Shown here: one piece after another, positions 11,295 through 21,304 of the stretch | How positions within the stretch are numbered: position 1 is the first letter of the stretch | Layout: each line of letters begins with the position of its first letter | From: Cunninghamia lanceolata | Taxonomy: Eukaryota; Streptophyta; Pinopsida; Cupressales; Cupressaceae | Assembly: GCA_027924645.1 (NCBI GenBank) | Contig: BSBN01001687.1 | Span: forward strand, 8,330,911-8,394,910 | Direction of reading: 5' to 3' | DNA: 64,000 bases | Translations under genes and position numbers: made by a program | The notes under the pieces: model-generated | Databases searched by the model: none | What the model was told of the DNA's origin: nothing | The model's input: only the letters and a program-made list of their open reading frames with translations

Positions 11295-12845
11295 TGTTGA
11301 ATGCATAAGAAAACTAAAAGGGGGGTGAATTAACCCTTAGACTGTTATGAAGATTAAGCATGAAAAGCAAATAATAGAAATTGAATCAAACCAACATCAA
11401 ACACAAGAGAACAACAAATTTACGTGGAAAACTCATAAAGGGAAAAACCATGGTGAGGATTAGCTCACAATATAAAGTAGTATCAACACCAAATTACAAA
11501 AGGCTCACTTTTAGAAGGATCACTACCCAAAAGAAAGGCTCACTACCATAATACAGAAGAATAAAGAGAAGATTGTTACAAGGAGAAAACTATCTCAATG
11601 CAACAGGGAATTCCACCACAATACCAACATCACCTTCGCAACATCACTGAAGAATTTTAGACACCTTCTACTCACTGCATCCAATAATCTAACACATGAA
11701 AGCTTGTACTACACTACACATTCAATGACATTATCACTCACATCACATCCATCATGCATGCATGCTTGATCACGATCCCTTGATGCTTATTTATATCGCC
11801 TTCAACCTTGAACGCATTCTCCAAGGTCAAAAAATCACATTAACCCTGAAAATTCAAATTAGGTCTGGACCTAAACATTCTTGCAGTGGAAAGGAATGAA
11901 AGTAGACCACATCATCCAAGCATGCCACTTCACACTTTCACAATCACCAAAGAAAGTCTGCAATTAGTGTAAACACCCAAGGTCAACCAAATGTGTGTTA
12001 ACACAATGATCTTTTAAGTACACACTTCCTCAAGACAAAATACAACTTTGCAGACCACAAACCAAGCTTTAAAACAATTTAGAGTATTCCATGAACATCC
12101 TAAAACATCCTAAAATCCAATAAATTCCTCTGCAACATTCTTTCACCTGTCGCACAGTCTCATCTTGTTTATCCAAAATACTTAGCTATCTTTGTCATGC
12201 ATTGTATCTCTAGAAATCAACTTCCAAAGCACTAAACCACATAAAATTTTAATAAAAGAAAGATATAAACCTTATAAGTACAATTCCAGAATTGTAAGAC
12301 CTAAAACCACATTGTGGAGAAATGTGGAGCAAAGACATTTCTCCTAGACACCTCTACAACACTCAGAAACGTAGTCCACACACTGGTGAACACAAATTCC
12401 TCTACACAACGAATTGGAGTACCGTATTTGGATAGAACATCTCTTAACATCTCTGAACAAAATATCCAAACTGCAAAGATGGATCTTTAACATAAAGGAA
12501 ACGTGGAGCAAAACTAGAACACTACTCTGTAAACCAAAATGCCACTTCAACATATTGTTTCCTTTATTAATCAAATTTTCTCAAAAGCACTTGGAAACAA
12601 ACCAACAGAAACATATTCTTGACATCTTTAGCACCTCTTCAAAGCAACCAAATCATCTTCAGCAAAGCAACTCAACCAAATAGCTCACACCAATGCAACA
12701 ACCTCAACATCAGGGACAATATCCACTCAACACTAACTACTCATATTCCTACACCATTTCTTACTCACACAGTTGACATAGTTGACACTAATGACAACAC
12801 AAGCTTGTTGACATCAATGACAACACCGACTGCAATACTTGCAAT
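11295..12845 (-). repeat. Copia-1: 5' LTR
   Basis: On the plus strand it runs from TGTTGAATGC (11295) to CTTGCAA near 12845, so about 1.55 kb. Its U3 end matches the stub at 6633-6741. A TATAAATA box lies at 11788-11795. A 5'-side segment shares AATCCTCACCATGGTTTTTC with the LTR of copia-2 (near 22960), so the two elements belong to related families. ORFs in this block (12344-12683) are chance. Confidence 0.8.
11788..11795 (-). promoter_or_regulatory. TATA box of copia-1 LTR
   Basis: The minus strand reads GCGATATAAATAAGCATC, a strong plant TATA box about 1,050 bp from the U3 end and 490 bp from the LTR end. That placement puts R and U5 in the last half kilobase. Confidence 0.5.
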
Positions 12846-15722
12846 AGGTGATGTCAAGTTTGGTGGTGATGAGTCAGCACAAATATGTGGAAAAGGTGCT
12901 ATAACTATTGATGGGAAGAATAGGACTGAGGATGTCCTCTATGTCAAAGGGCTAACACATAATTTTCTTAGTGTCAGTAAGATGTGGAGAAAAGGTTATA
13001 ATCTCATATTTCATGCCAAAGGTTGTGAAATTAGGAAGGCAAGGTCTGGAAAGCTAGTTGCAGAAGGTATTAAGACATATGGTGATATCTATCATTTGAA
13101 GGAGGTAAATGGAAGAACATGTTTGTTGGCTCAAACCAATGAGTGTTGGCTATGGCACAAAAGAATGGGACACAAAAATTTTGATAATATGGTAAGGATT
13201 AGTTCTACTCATGCAGTGATAGACATGCCTAAGGTAATCAATCCTACAAACACAATATGTAAGGAATATCAAATGGGAAAGTAGACAAAGACAAGTTTCA
13301 AAAGAAATGAGTATTCTTCATAAAAGCCATTGGAGCTGATTCACACTGATCTATGTGGCCCTACAGGAGTAAAGAGTCAACAAGGTGATAGGTATTTTAT
13401 GTTGCTCATTGATGATTATTCTAGAATGACTTGGGTTACTTTCTTAAGAGAAAAATCAGATGCCCTTGATAAATTTAAGGTGTTCAAAGCTATGGTTGAG
13501 AATGAAGTAGATGTTAAGATAAAATGTTTGAGGTCTGATAGAGGAGGTGAGTTTACTTCAAATGAATTTGAAAGATTTTGTGAAGATCATGGTATTAGGA
13601 GACATCTTTCAACTCTTAGGACCCCTCAACAAAATGGGGTAGTGGAAAGGAAGAATAGGACAGTGCATTCAAGAGATGTCTAGGGAAATGATGAAAGATG
13701 TAGATCTGCCTAATATGTACTGGAAGGAAGAAGTTCATACTACTATCTATCTAATTAACAGAGTGCAAATGAGGGTCAACAACACTAAGACCCCTTATTA
13801 GCTATGGTATGGAAGACCTCCCTCTATCAGATACTTTAGGATCTTTGACAACAAATGCTATATCAGAAGAGATGAAGACTTAGAAAAGTTTGACTCAAGA
13901 AGTGATGAAGGAATTTTTCTTGGTTACTCAACCAGAAGAAAGGCCTATAGATGCTACAACAAAAGGTTCAGAAAAATGATTGAAATCACAAATGTCAAAG
14001 TAGATGAAGACTTGTATCAGATCTCACAAGAATCAGAAGACTCTGAATCTAATATCTTTCCATGCATTGAAGATGAAGATGATGAAGAAGAAGAAGAAGT
14101 GAAAGAAGAAAAGGAACAAGAACCAGAGCAAGTGCCCAAGACTCCAACAAAGTATGTTCAGAAGAACCACTCAGAAGACCAAATCATTGGAGACAAGAAT
14201 GAAGGTCTGCTGACAAGGAGAAAGTTTGCTAAGACACATGAGCAAGTAAACTTGTGTTTACTATCAAAAGATGAACCTGAAACCTTTGCTAATGCTAGCA
14301 AAGATGATGGATGGATAAAGGCAATGGAAGAAAAATTGGATCAAATTGAGAAGAATCAGACATGGGAATTGGTTCCCAAACCAACCAATAAGTATGTTAT
14401 AGGAACAAAGTGGGTGTTCCAGAACAAGTTGAATGAAGAAGGTGAAGTTGTAAGGAATAAAGCAAGATTGGTATGCAAAGGATACACACAAGTTGAAGGC
14501 ATTGACTTTAAGAGATTTTTTCTCTGGTAGCCAGGATGGAGGCAATCAGAATGTTTCTTTCTCTTGCTACTCACAAGAATTTCAAGGTATATCAGATGGA
14601 TGTTAAGTCAGCATTTTTGAAAGGTGATCTAGAGGAAAATGTTTATATTGAGCAACCAGATGGTTTCCAGATATCATAAGATCCGGACATGGTATGCAGA
14701 CTCAAGAAGGATTTGTATGGTCTCAAGCAAGCACCTAGGGCTTGGTATGCTAGGTTAGACAAATACTTACTTCAGCAGGGCTTCAAGAAAGGTACTATAT
14801 ATGGCAATCTTTACATCAAGGAAGGAGACATGATTTTGATAGTTGCAGTATATGTTGATGACATCATCTTTGGTGGAGATGATGATATGTGTAAGAGGTT
14901 TGTAGAGGAGATGTAAAAAAAGTTTTAGATGTCTATGATTGGTGAAATGTCTTTCTTCCTTGGACTTCAAATTTCTCAACTAGAAGGTGGTATCTTTATT
15001 TCTCAAGATAAGTATATCAAAGAATTGTTGAAAAAGTTTGGTATGGAGGATTCAAAGCTAGTGAGTACTCCCATGGTCACTGGATGTCACTTGATCAAGG
15101 ATGATGAGTCTCTGGAGGTGGATCAGACTATCTATAGATCTATGATTGGAGGATTGTTGTACCTAACTACTTTTAGACCTGATATTATGCATGTAGTATG
15201 TGTGGTTGCTAGATATCAAGCTAATCCCAATAAAACACATGAGAAGGTAGTGAAAAGGATATTTAGATATTCAAAAGGAACTCCAGATTATGGCTTATGG
15301 TATCCAAGAGGTAATGACTTTGATTTAAATGCCTACACTGATGCTAATTACACTGGTTGTGTTGATGATAGGAGTACAAGTGGTGGTGCTTTCTTTTTAG
15401 GAAGCAGATTGGTTTCATGGCAGAGTAAGAAGAAAGATTTAGTGTCCTTATCTACTACAGAAGTAGAGTACATTGCAACAGCATCATGCTATATACAAGT
15501 GTTGTGGATGAAGCAAACCCTAAAGGATATCAAGGTATATTATGATGAGCCGATTCCTATTTTGTGTGACAATACAAGTGCTATCAATATTTCTAAGAAT
15601 CTAGTGATGCATTCTAGAACCAAGCATATAGCAATTAGGTATCACTTTTTGAGAGAGAAGGTTGCATATAAGGAAGTGAATATGGAATATGTTCCAACAA
15701 AGGATTAGATTGCAAATATTTT
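12846..15722 (+). pseudogene. Copia-2: protease end, integrase, RT and RNase H (left part)
   Basis: The sequence begins in mid-protease (VKFGGDESAQICGKGA) because copia-1 is inserted there. Pre-integrase (WLWHKRMGHKNF...) follows to a TAG at 13282. The integrase core keeps all catalytic residues: Asp at 13348 (HTDLCGP), Asp at 13537 (RSDRGGEF) and Glu at 13645 (NGVVERKN), the D,D35E spacing. A frameshift lies near 13675 and another near 14510. An acidic linker (EDDEEEEEVKEEKE) precedes RT. RT/RNase H runs to 15722 with stops at 14677, 14914 and 14926, YVDD near 14853, and an RNase H part (CDNTSAINISKN). It ends abruptly at 15722 where the pararetroviral segment starts. Confidence 0.85.
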
Positions 15723-15888
15723 CAATGATATTACTTTCAATGATATTATTACAATAAGTTCAACCTTTTAGTAATTTCTGATTGTTCAGATCGCTCTAAG
15801 CGCAGAACAAGAGCATAATCTTGCTAAGACTAAGACTCTAGACTCTAGAACCAAGACTCCCAATGCCTCAAAGAAGAGGAGGAGAGCT

Positions 15889-15896
15889 TATTTATA
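15889..15896 (-). promoter_or_regulatory. TATA-like box in the pararetroviral non-coding end
   Basis: The minus strand reads ATCTTATAAATAAGCTC, followed by a CT-rich stretch. It lies downstream of the viral coding region on the same strand, where a caulimovirid promoter would be expected on a circular map. TATTTATA also reads acceptably on the plus strand, so the direction is uncertain. Confidence 0.4.
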
Positions 15897-15926
15897 AGAT
15901 GGAGTGGACATCAAAACATTAAACTA

Positions 15927-16115
15927 ATTTAGAAGTCCGACCATACACTAATGACACGCATCTACCACTGTAGGAGAGGACAGCTATTAGGCAGTCATAT
16001 CCGCAAGCACTAACTACAGTGAAAGGTACAATAATTATTCGCATTAGGGACACCACATGTGAGCACGGCCTGCTTTACACCCAAAAGTAGATATGGGGAT
16101 TTTGCTTTTTGTACA
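15927..16115 (+). repeat. Left inverted-repeat arm of the pararetroviral insert
   Basis: This stretch is the reverse complement of 19658-19848 with roughly a dozen differences. Shared landmarks are ACCACTGTAGGAGAGGA, TAACTACAGTGAAAGGTACA and CGGCCTGCTTTACACCC. On the right arm the end of this sequence contains the start of the viral N-terminal frame; here that frame is not continued. Confidence 0.85.
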
Positions 16116-16178
16116 GAGTTGCTTCCTGCTGTCACAATCTTAACGTGGCCGACATCATGGCACAGACAAGCCCATGTG

Positions 16179-16403
16179 CTAGCCTGGAGATCTTGGAGGA
16201 CTAGGAGAACCGGAAAGATCTGTAGGTGGTAGGAAATGGGATGGAATTGGCTGAAAAATGGCATCCAAATCATTGTCTTTTGGATGAAATGCATAAATGA
16301 CTTTGTCAACTTGATCTGGATAGGCAATATCCATTTCAGTGCGAGCAACAACTAGAGCAGGATGCAAAGAAGGAATTAAATCATTTAGAACAGCTTTTGC
16401 AAA
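16179..16403 (-). pseudogene. Pararetrovirus: C-terminal end of polyprotein tail
   Basis: The frame at 16367-16179 (62 codons: VARTEMDIAYPDQVDKVIYA, then a Pro/Ser-rich end) appears to continue the tail encoded at 16404-17225 after a stop and a small gap. It matches no domain I know. It ends 64 bp before the left inverted-repeat arm. Confidence 0.4.
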
Positions 16404-17516
16404 CTAGTTGTGAGTTAAAGGATAGTATTCCACCCTTGGAAGCATATAACCATGTGGTTGTAACAGATTTCCTGAGGGTCCGCACAATCCTTCTTCAATA
16501 GACCATCCAAAATTCTTCTGAATATGATCAAAAAATTCATTCATATCAGGTTGCAAAATTCTATCATTGACTCCAAGGAAAATGTCAGCATAATCTTCAA
16601 ACTCTGTTTGGCATATGGTAATGCTATTAATGAAACCAAACTTGGTAACCTTAAGCAAATTGTGTTTGTCCCTGTGAGTCCAATGCATAGGTAAAAGAGA
16701 AGTGATACAAATATCCATTTGCAATCCATTTCTAAGCATAAAATCAATTTGGGATTCTTCCAAACCAAATGCTGCTAAGAAATTGTAATTCTGATCAGGA
16801 GTAAAAATTCCTTGTTCATAAGAATCTTTGATTAATTTTCTCATTTCATCCAACCATTTATTTAAGAAGTAAACCTCAAGAATTGGATGAATAATTTCTG
16901 CTGGAAGCTGAGGCACCCAAATATCTTTCCCATTTTGGTCAGTAGTCTGGAAGACTTCAATACCATCTTTTCTTCTGACTGTATCACCAATTTCTATCAG
17001 CATTGCTGCAGGTTCTGCTAACTTTGCCATTTCCCTGGTAAGACTATCTGCAAGTGGATTGTTATCCCCTTGAATCCATTCAATATCAAAATCATAGCTT
17101 ATAAAGTCCAGATACCATCTGGAAATGCGTCGATGAGCTATGTCTTTGTCTGGTTTCTTCTTCAACAAAGATCTCATAGGCTGGCTATCTATGCAAACTA
17201 TGAAATGTGCAGGTTTCAAGAACATCTTGAATTTTTTAATACCTTTTTTGACAGCAAGAATTTATTTTTCATATATGGTGTACCTGCATTCAGTGTCAGT
17301 GAATGTTCCCAACCTGTAGCCACAAATTTGAGATCCTTTAAGAGGGATTTCCTATAATAAGACAGCACCCCAAACTTCATCAGAGGCATCAGTATAAAGA
17401 ATTAATGGGAAACCATCTTCAAGTAAATGCAACGTTGGAAGATATTGGCACTTCAATTTTATTTTTTGGACAATATCTGTCAATTCATCAGTCCATGGTC
17501 CTACACCTTCTTTAAG
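16404..17516 (-). pseudogene. Pararetrovirus: RNase H plus unassigned C-terminal tail
   Basis: An RNase H signature (YTDASDE, first catalytic Asp near 17388) lies upstream of 17225, interrupted by stops near 17354 and 17263. The clean frame 17225-16404 starts in the RNase H C-terminal half (CIDSQPMRSLLKK, RRISRWYLDFISYDFDIEWI, LADSLTREM). About 200 further residues follow that belong to no domain I recognise: IWVPQLPAEIIHPILEVYF, LRNGLQMDICITSLLP and FDHIQKNFGWSIEEG. Caulimovirid pol normally ends soon after RNase H, so the tail is unusual. Confidence 0.65.
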
Positions 17517-18468
17517 TTAGTTCTGCAGCTTCTTCCTGTCTTTAGCCAATCCATTATAAAATGGAGATACATAAGTCAAACACCCAAGAAATCTCTGAAT
17601 TTGTTTGACACCTACCAAGACATCTGGAAACTCATTAATGTGCTTCAAAATGTGAGGCTGTAGTTTGATTTTCCTATGTGAGAGTATAAGTCCAAGAAAA
17701 TCAATTTCTTCTTGGCCTATCACAAGCTTTTTAGCAGATAAGCAAATTCCATGATGCTTAATTGTGTTATACAGGGATTCTAGATGTTTCAGATGCTGAG
17801 ACATCATCAGAAAACACAATTATATCATCAATATATACATCACAAAATTCTTTTAAGCTTTGTAAAGCTTGGTCCATTTTTCTCTGAAAGTATGCTGGAG
17901 CAGTCTTTAACCCAAAAGGCATCACATTCCATTCATATAAACCTTGAGGAACTGAAAATGCAATTTTATATCTATCCTCATTCTTTACCTTTATCTGCCA
18001 AAAGCCTGACTTGCAATCAAATTTAGAGAAAACTTTCTTTGACGCTGCTCTTATGATTAAGTCAGTGCTGAAAGGAATAGGATAGTTAAATGGAAGTATG
18101 ATATCATTTAAAGGTTTATAATTGATGCAAAACCTTTTCTTACCTCTGATCTGCTCTGCTCTTTTGTTGACCAAAAATGCTGGACAGCTAAATGGACTTT
18201 TGCTATCTCTGATGAATTTGCCATCAAGCAATTCTTTCAGGTGCTCATCAATTTCGTTGGTTTCTGAAGGACTCATTAGATATGCTAGTTCATATGGAAT
18301 GACAGAAGCACATTCTGGCTTAATCTTGATTTCACATTCTTCATGATCTTTTGACCAGAACTGGAGTGGATTCATGCTACAGCAGTCATTTTCAAATCTG
18401 ATTTTAACAGGCTCTAATAAAGGAGGTAATGACTGAGAATGCAAATTGATGCTTTCTTTCCTACTCAT
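17517..18468 (-). pseudogene. Pararetrovirus: reverse transcriptase
   Basis: The frame 18468-17767 carries RT fingers and palm: KRFCINYKPLNDI, FSKFDCKSGFWQIK, FSVPQGLYEWNVMPFGLK, YFQRKMDQAL and the catalytic YIDD at about 17824-17835. The PQG, NVMPFGL and FQRKMD forms are typical of Caulimoviridae. A frameshift near 17800, just after YIDD, moves the thumb region (HLKHLESLYNTIKHHG, FLGLILSHRKI, QRFLGCLTYVSPF) to the 17819-17517 frame. The enzyme would copy viral pregenomic RNA to DNA in the cytoplasm; this copy is inactive. Confidence 0.8.
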
Positions 18469-19085
18469 TCTTGGAGACTTTTTCTCTATAGGCTCTATAG
18501 GCTTCTTATTTGTGAATTTATGATTTACAACTTTAAGAGATGGAATCTTTATTTGTCCATCTTCATGCCTTAGAGAAATTTTATGAATTCTTAAAACAAA
18601 AGGCTGGTATTTTGTGAGGAAAGTAAAACCAAGAAGTATATCTCCTCTGAGACCTTGTAACTCAATAAAATTAGTGACAAATTTTTTACCTTATATCTCT
18701 ACCTACACATCCTGTGCATATCTGCCATATGCAACCTCTTGGCCATTTATTGCTATGCCTGAAGGGATGTCTGGTCGAGGCTTCTAGAATTCTTTTGGAA
18801 TGGCATTAGTATTGGCAAAGTTTCTGGAAGATCTAGAGTCAACAAAGGCATCCATTGGGATAGGCTTATATCCTGGAAACTGGAGATTTATTCGGATGTA
18901 TGTGCAGTTTTCTGCAATAAATAAGGCATTTGCAGGTTCAGTTTTTTCTGTAGATTTTGGGGATGAGGGTGCAAAAGATACAGAGTTATCTGCTTTGAAC
19001 ATGATGTCTCGTAATTCCCCATGTGTAAAGTGAGTTTTTCGAGAGCTTTGTGTTGCAAGGTGATTTGGTGGGTGAGAATGATCAA
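18469..19085 (-). pseudogene. Pararetrovirus: aspartic protease region
   Basis: The frame 19002-18784 includes INLQFPGYKPIPMDAFVDSRS; the expected Asp-Thr/Ser-Gly triad reads DSR, so the catalytic Gly is lost. Past a stop at 18781 the same strand keeps protease-like text as far as the RT start at 18468, including a LLGFTFLTKYQP-like flap/C-terminal piece near 18610-18650, interrupted by a stop near 18690. The link to the upstream Ser-rich frame is broken. Confidence 0.55.
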
Positions 19086-19202
19086 TTCTTCATGGCATTG
19101 GTCAATTTTAGCAGCAAGAGCATCAATGGAGCGGCCAAGAGAAGGAGGCAGCGATGGAGAATGATGCTTGGAGTGAGGCTTAGACTTATGGGATTTGGAA
19201 GA

Positions 19203-19703
19203 TCACCATGATGGAGCAATATAGCCATGAGACTTAGAAGGTTTATGGGACCGAGGAGAAGGAGACGGAGAATCGTCAGCACTAACAATCTTAGAAGAGT
19301 GCTTACCTTTGTGAAGCTTATGTTGGAGAGCATTACGCTCTGCTTCCCAGTGCTTGATTTCTTTTTGCTGCTTCTTAGTGGTGGCATTTTTCTCCTCTGT
19401 AGTCCCAGGCATTCTGTAAGGATCTTTAGATTTGGCCATACTGATCTTGAAATCTAAATCCTTTATAGCCTTTTTTACCAATGTTGGAATAGAACCCAAT
19501 TCGTTAGAACTACTAGATTCTGATTCATCAAAGCTGCTAGAGGAAGAACTGACCTTTTTGTGCTTATCACGGGCCATATACAGTTGTTCTAGAAAAAATT
19601 CAACTAATTCAAAAAACTGATTGTCTACAAGCTGATTCAAAACATCACTACTCTGTACAATCTCCATATCTGCTTTTGGGTGTAAAGCAGGCCGTGCTCG
19701 CAT
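19203..19703 (-). pseudogene. Pararetrovirus: Ser/Lys-rich N-terminal frame
   Basis: This open frame of 166 codons starts inside the right inverted-repeat arm. It contains a VDNQFFELVEFFLEQLYMA segment, an 18-residue region dominated by Ser, and a Lys/Glu-rich probable coiled coil (KKQQKEIKHWEAERNALQ) ahead of a Ser-Pro-rich end. No zinc finger is present. It may be the N-terminal part of the polyprotein or a small virion-associated protein. Further text with leucine-rich spacing continues in another frame down to about 18890. Confidence 0.45.
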
Positions 19704-19848
19704 GCGGTGTCCCTAATGCGAATAATTATTGTACCTTTCACTGTAGTTAGTGCTTGTGGATATGACTGCCTAATAGCTATCCTCTCCTACAGTGGTAGAC
19801 GTGTGTCATTAGCATATGGTCAGACTTCTAAATTGGTTTATTTTCTTT
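19658..19848 (-). repeat. Right inverted-repeat arm of the pararetroviral insert
   Basis: It is the inverted partner of 15927-16115. The arm ends at the junction with copia sequence at about 19845, so here the repeat is truly terminal. On the left side about 200 bp of other non-coding DNA lie between the arm and the copia junction. Confidence 0.85.
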
Positions 19849-21080
19849 CTCTTGCTACTCACAAGAATTTCAAGGTATATCAAATGGATGTTAAGTCAGC
19901 ATTTTTGAAAGGTGATCTAGAGGAAAATGTTTATATTGAGCAACCAGATGGTTTCCAGATATCATAAGATCCGGACATGGTATGCAGACTCAAGAAGGAT
20001 TTGTATGGTCTCAAGCAAGCACCTAGGGCTTGGTATGCTAGGTTAGACAAATACTTACTTCAGCAAGGCTTCAAGAAAGGTACTATATATGGCAATCTTT
20101 ACATCAAGGAAGGAGACATGATTTTGATAGTTGTAGTATATATTGATGACATCATCTTTGGTGGAGATGATGATATGTGTAAGAGGTTTGTAGAGGAGAT
20201 GTAAAAAGAGTTTTAGATGTCTATGATTGGTGAGATGTCTTTCTTCCTTGGACTTCAAATTTCTCAACTAGAAGGTGGTATCTTTATTTCTCAAGATAAG
20301 TATATCAAAGAATTGTTGAAAAAGTTTGGTATGGAGGATTCAAAGCTAGTGAGTACTCCCATGGTCACTGGATGTCACTTGATCAAGGATGATGAGTCTC
20401 TGGAGGTGGATCAGACTATCTATAGATCTATGATAGGAGGATTGTTGTACCTAACTACTTTTAGACCTGATATTATGCATGTAGTATGTGTGGTTGCTAG
20501 ATATCAAGCTAATCCCAAGAAAACACATAAGAAGGTAGTGAAAAGGATATTTAGATATTCAAAAGGAACTCCAGATTATGGCTTATGGTATCCAAGAGGT
20601 AATGACTTTGATTTAAATGCCTACACTGATGCTAATTGCGCTGGTTGTGTTGATGATAGGAGTACAAGTGGTAGTGCTTTCTTTTTAGGAAGCAAATTGG
20701 TTTCATGGCAGAGAAAGAAGAAAGATTTAGTGTCCTTATCTACTGCAGAAGTAGAGTACATTGCAACAGCATCATGCTATATACAAGTGTTGTGGATGAA
20801 GCAAACCCTAAAGGATATCAAAGTATATTATGATGAGCCGATTCCTATTTTGTGTGACAATACAAGTGCTATCAATATTTCTAAGAATCTAGTGATGCAT
20901 TCTAGAACCAAGCATATAGCAATTAGGTATCACTTTTTGAGAGAGAAGGTTCCATATAAGGAAGTGAATATGGAATATGTTCCACAAAGGATCATATTGC
21001 AAATATTTTAACAAAGGCTCTTGCAAAGGACAATTTTGAGGATCTTCGATAGAAGTTAGGGGTAATTGCCCCTCCTTCTT
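19846..21080 (+). pseudogene. Copia-2: duplicated RT/RNase H and true 3' coding end
   Basis: From 19846 the sequence repeats 14560-15722 with about 20 differences in 1.16 kb, including the same in-frame stops (19965, 20202 and 20214). It then continues past the breakpoint of the first copy into the RNase H end (ANILTKALAKDNFEDL...LGVIAPPSC), with a 1-bp deletion near 20980 relative to copy 1. YIDD replaces YVDD at the polymerase active site (near 20141). This is the original 3' end of copia-2, joined to its 3' LTR. Confidence 0.9.
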
Positions 21081-21304
21081 GCTAGATGCATAGTGGTGCA
21101 TCTATCTAGGGGAAGTTCATGTTATATCTTGTTCCTGGACTGATGGTGGCTACCTCTCAAGGGGAGTAGGTAGTAGGTGCTGATGAGAGGGGGGGTCTAT
21201 TTTCTGCAAGAAGAAGTCATCCTCTAAGAAAGAATGTGTAGGTATGTGGTCATTGATGAGCAGGTAGTGGTTTCCCTTTGTCCTTGATGTCAAAGAGGGA
21301 GAAA
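21081..21304 (+). other. Copia-2: 3' untranslated region and polypurine tract
   Basis: Non-coding DNA with purine runs (AGGGGGGG near 21187, CAAAGAGGGAGAAA at 21291-21304). The last one abuts the LTR start and is the likely plus-strand primer. Confidence 0.6.

Larger units (their letters stand above)
6633..12845 (-). mobile_element. Copia-1: Ty1/copia retrotransposon, minus strand
   Basis: The order on the minus strand is 5' LTR (12845-11295), tRNA-Met primer site (11292-11281), gag, zinc knuckle, protease, integrase, RT, RNase H, purine tract, and a 109-bp stub of the 3' LTR (6741-6633). Integrase before RT marks the copia superfamily. At 12845 the sequence changes abruptly to the protease end of a plus-strand copia element, so copia-1 is inserted in copia-2. 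At 6632 its 3' LTR stops where the LTR of element X begins, consistent with X being inserted there. Coding is broken by many stops and frameshifts. Confidence 0.85.
15723..19845 (-). mobile_element. Endogenous pararetrovirus (Caulimoviridae-like) segment inside copia-2
   Basis: A 4.1-kb insert has no LTRs. It encodes, on the minus strand, a Ser/Lys-rich N-terminal frame, a protease, RT, RNase H and a long tail. RT motifs such as FDCKSGFWQIK and the RNase H end with LADSLTREM are those of plant caulimovirids rather than Ty3 elements (known family features). Movement protein, coat protein and the coat zinc finger are not found, so it is a fragment. It is flanked by about 190-bp inverted repeats, and the two copia pieces on its sides are a 1.16-kb duplication. 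Many frameshifts make it inactive. Confidence 0.75.

Noticed and set aside
12619..12845. N-terminal half of an open frame (12619-13284) that looks like a fused protein
   Set aside because: The first ~75 codons are copia-1 LTR that happens to be in phase with copia-2's protease; it is a junction artefact.
15723..19848. DNA transposon with terminal inverted repeats
   Set aside because: The content is RT/RNase H, not transposase; the left arm is not at the very end, and the flank is a 1.16-kb duplication rather than a short TSD.
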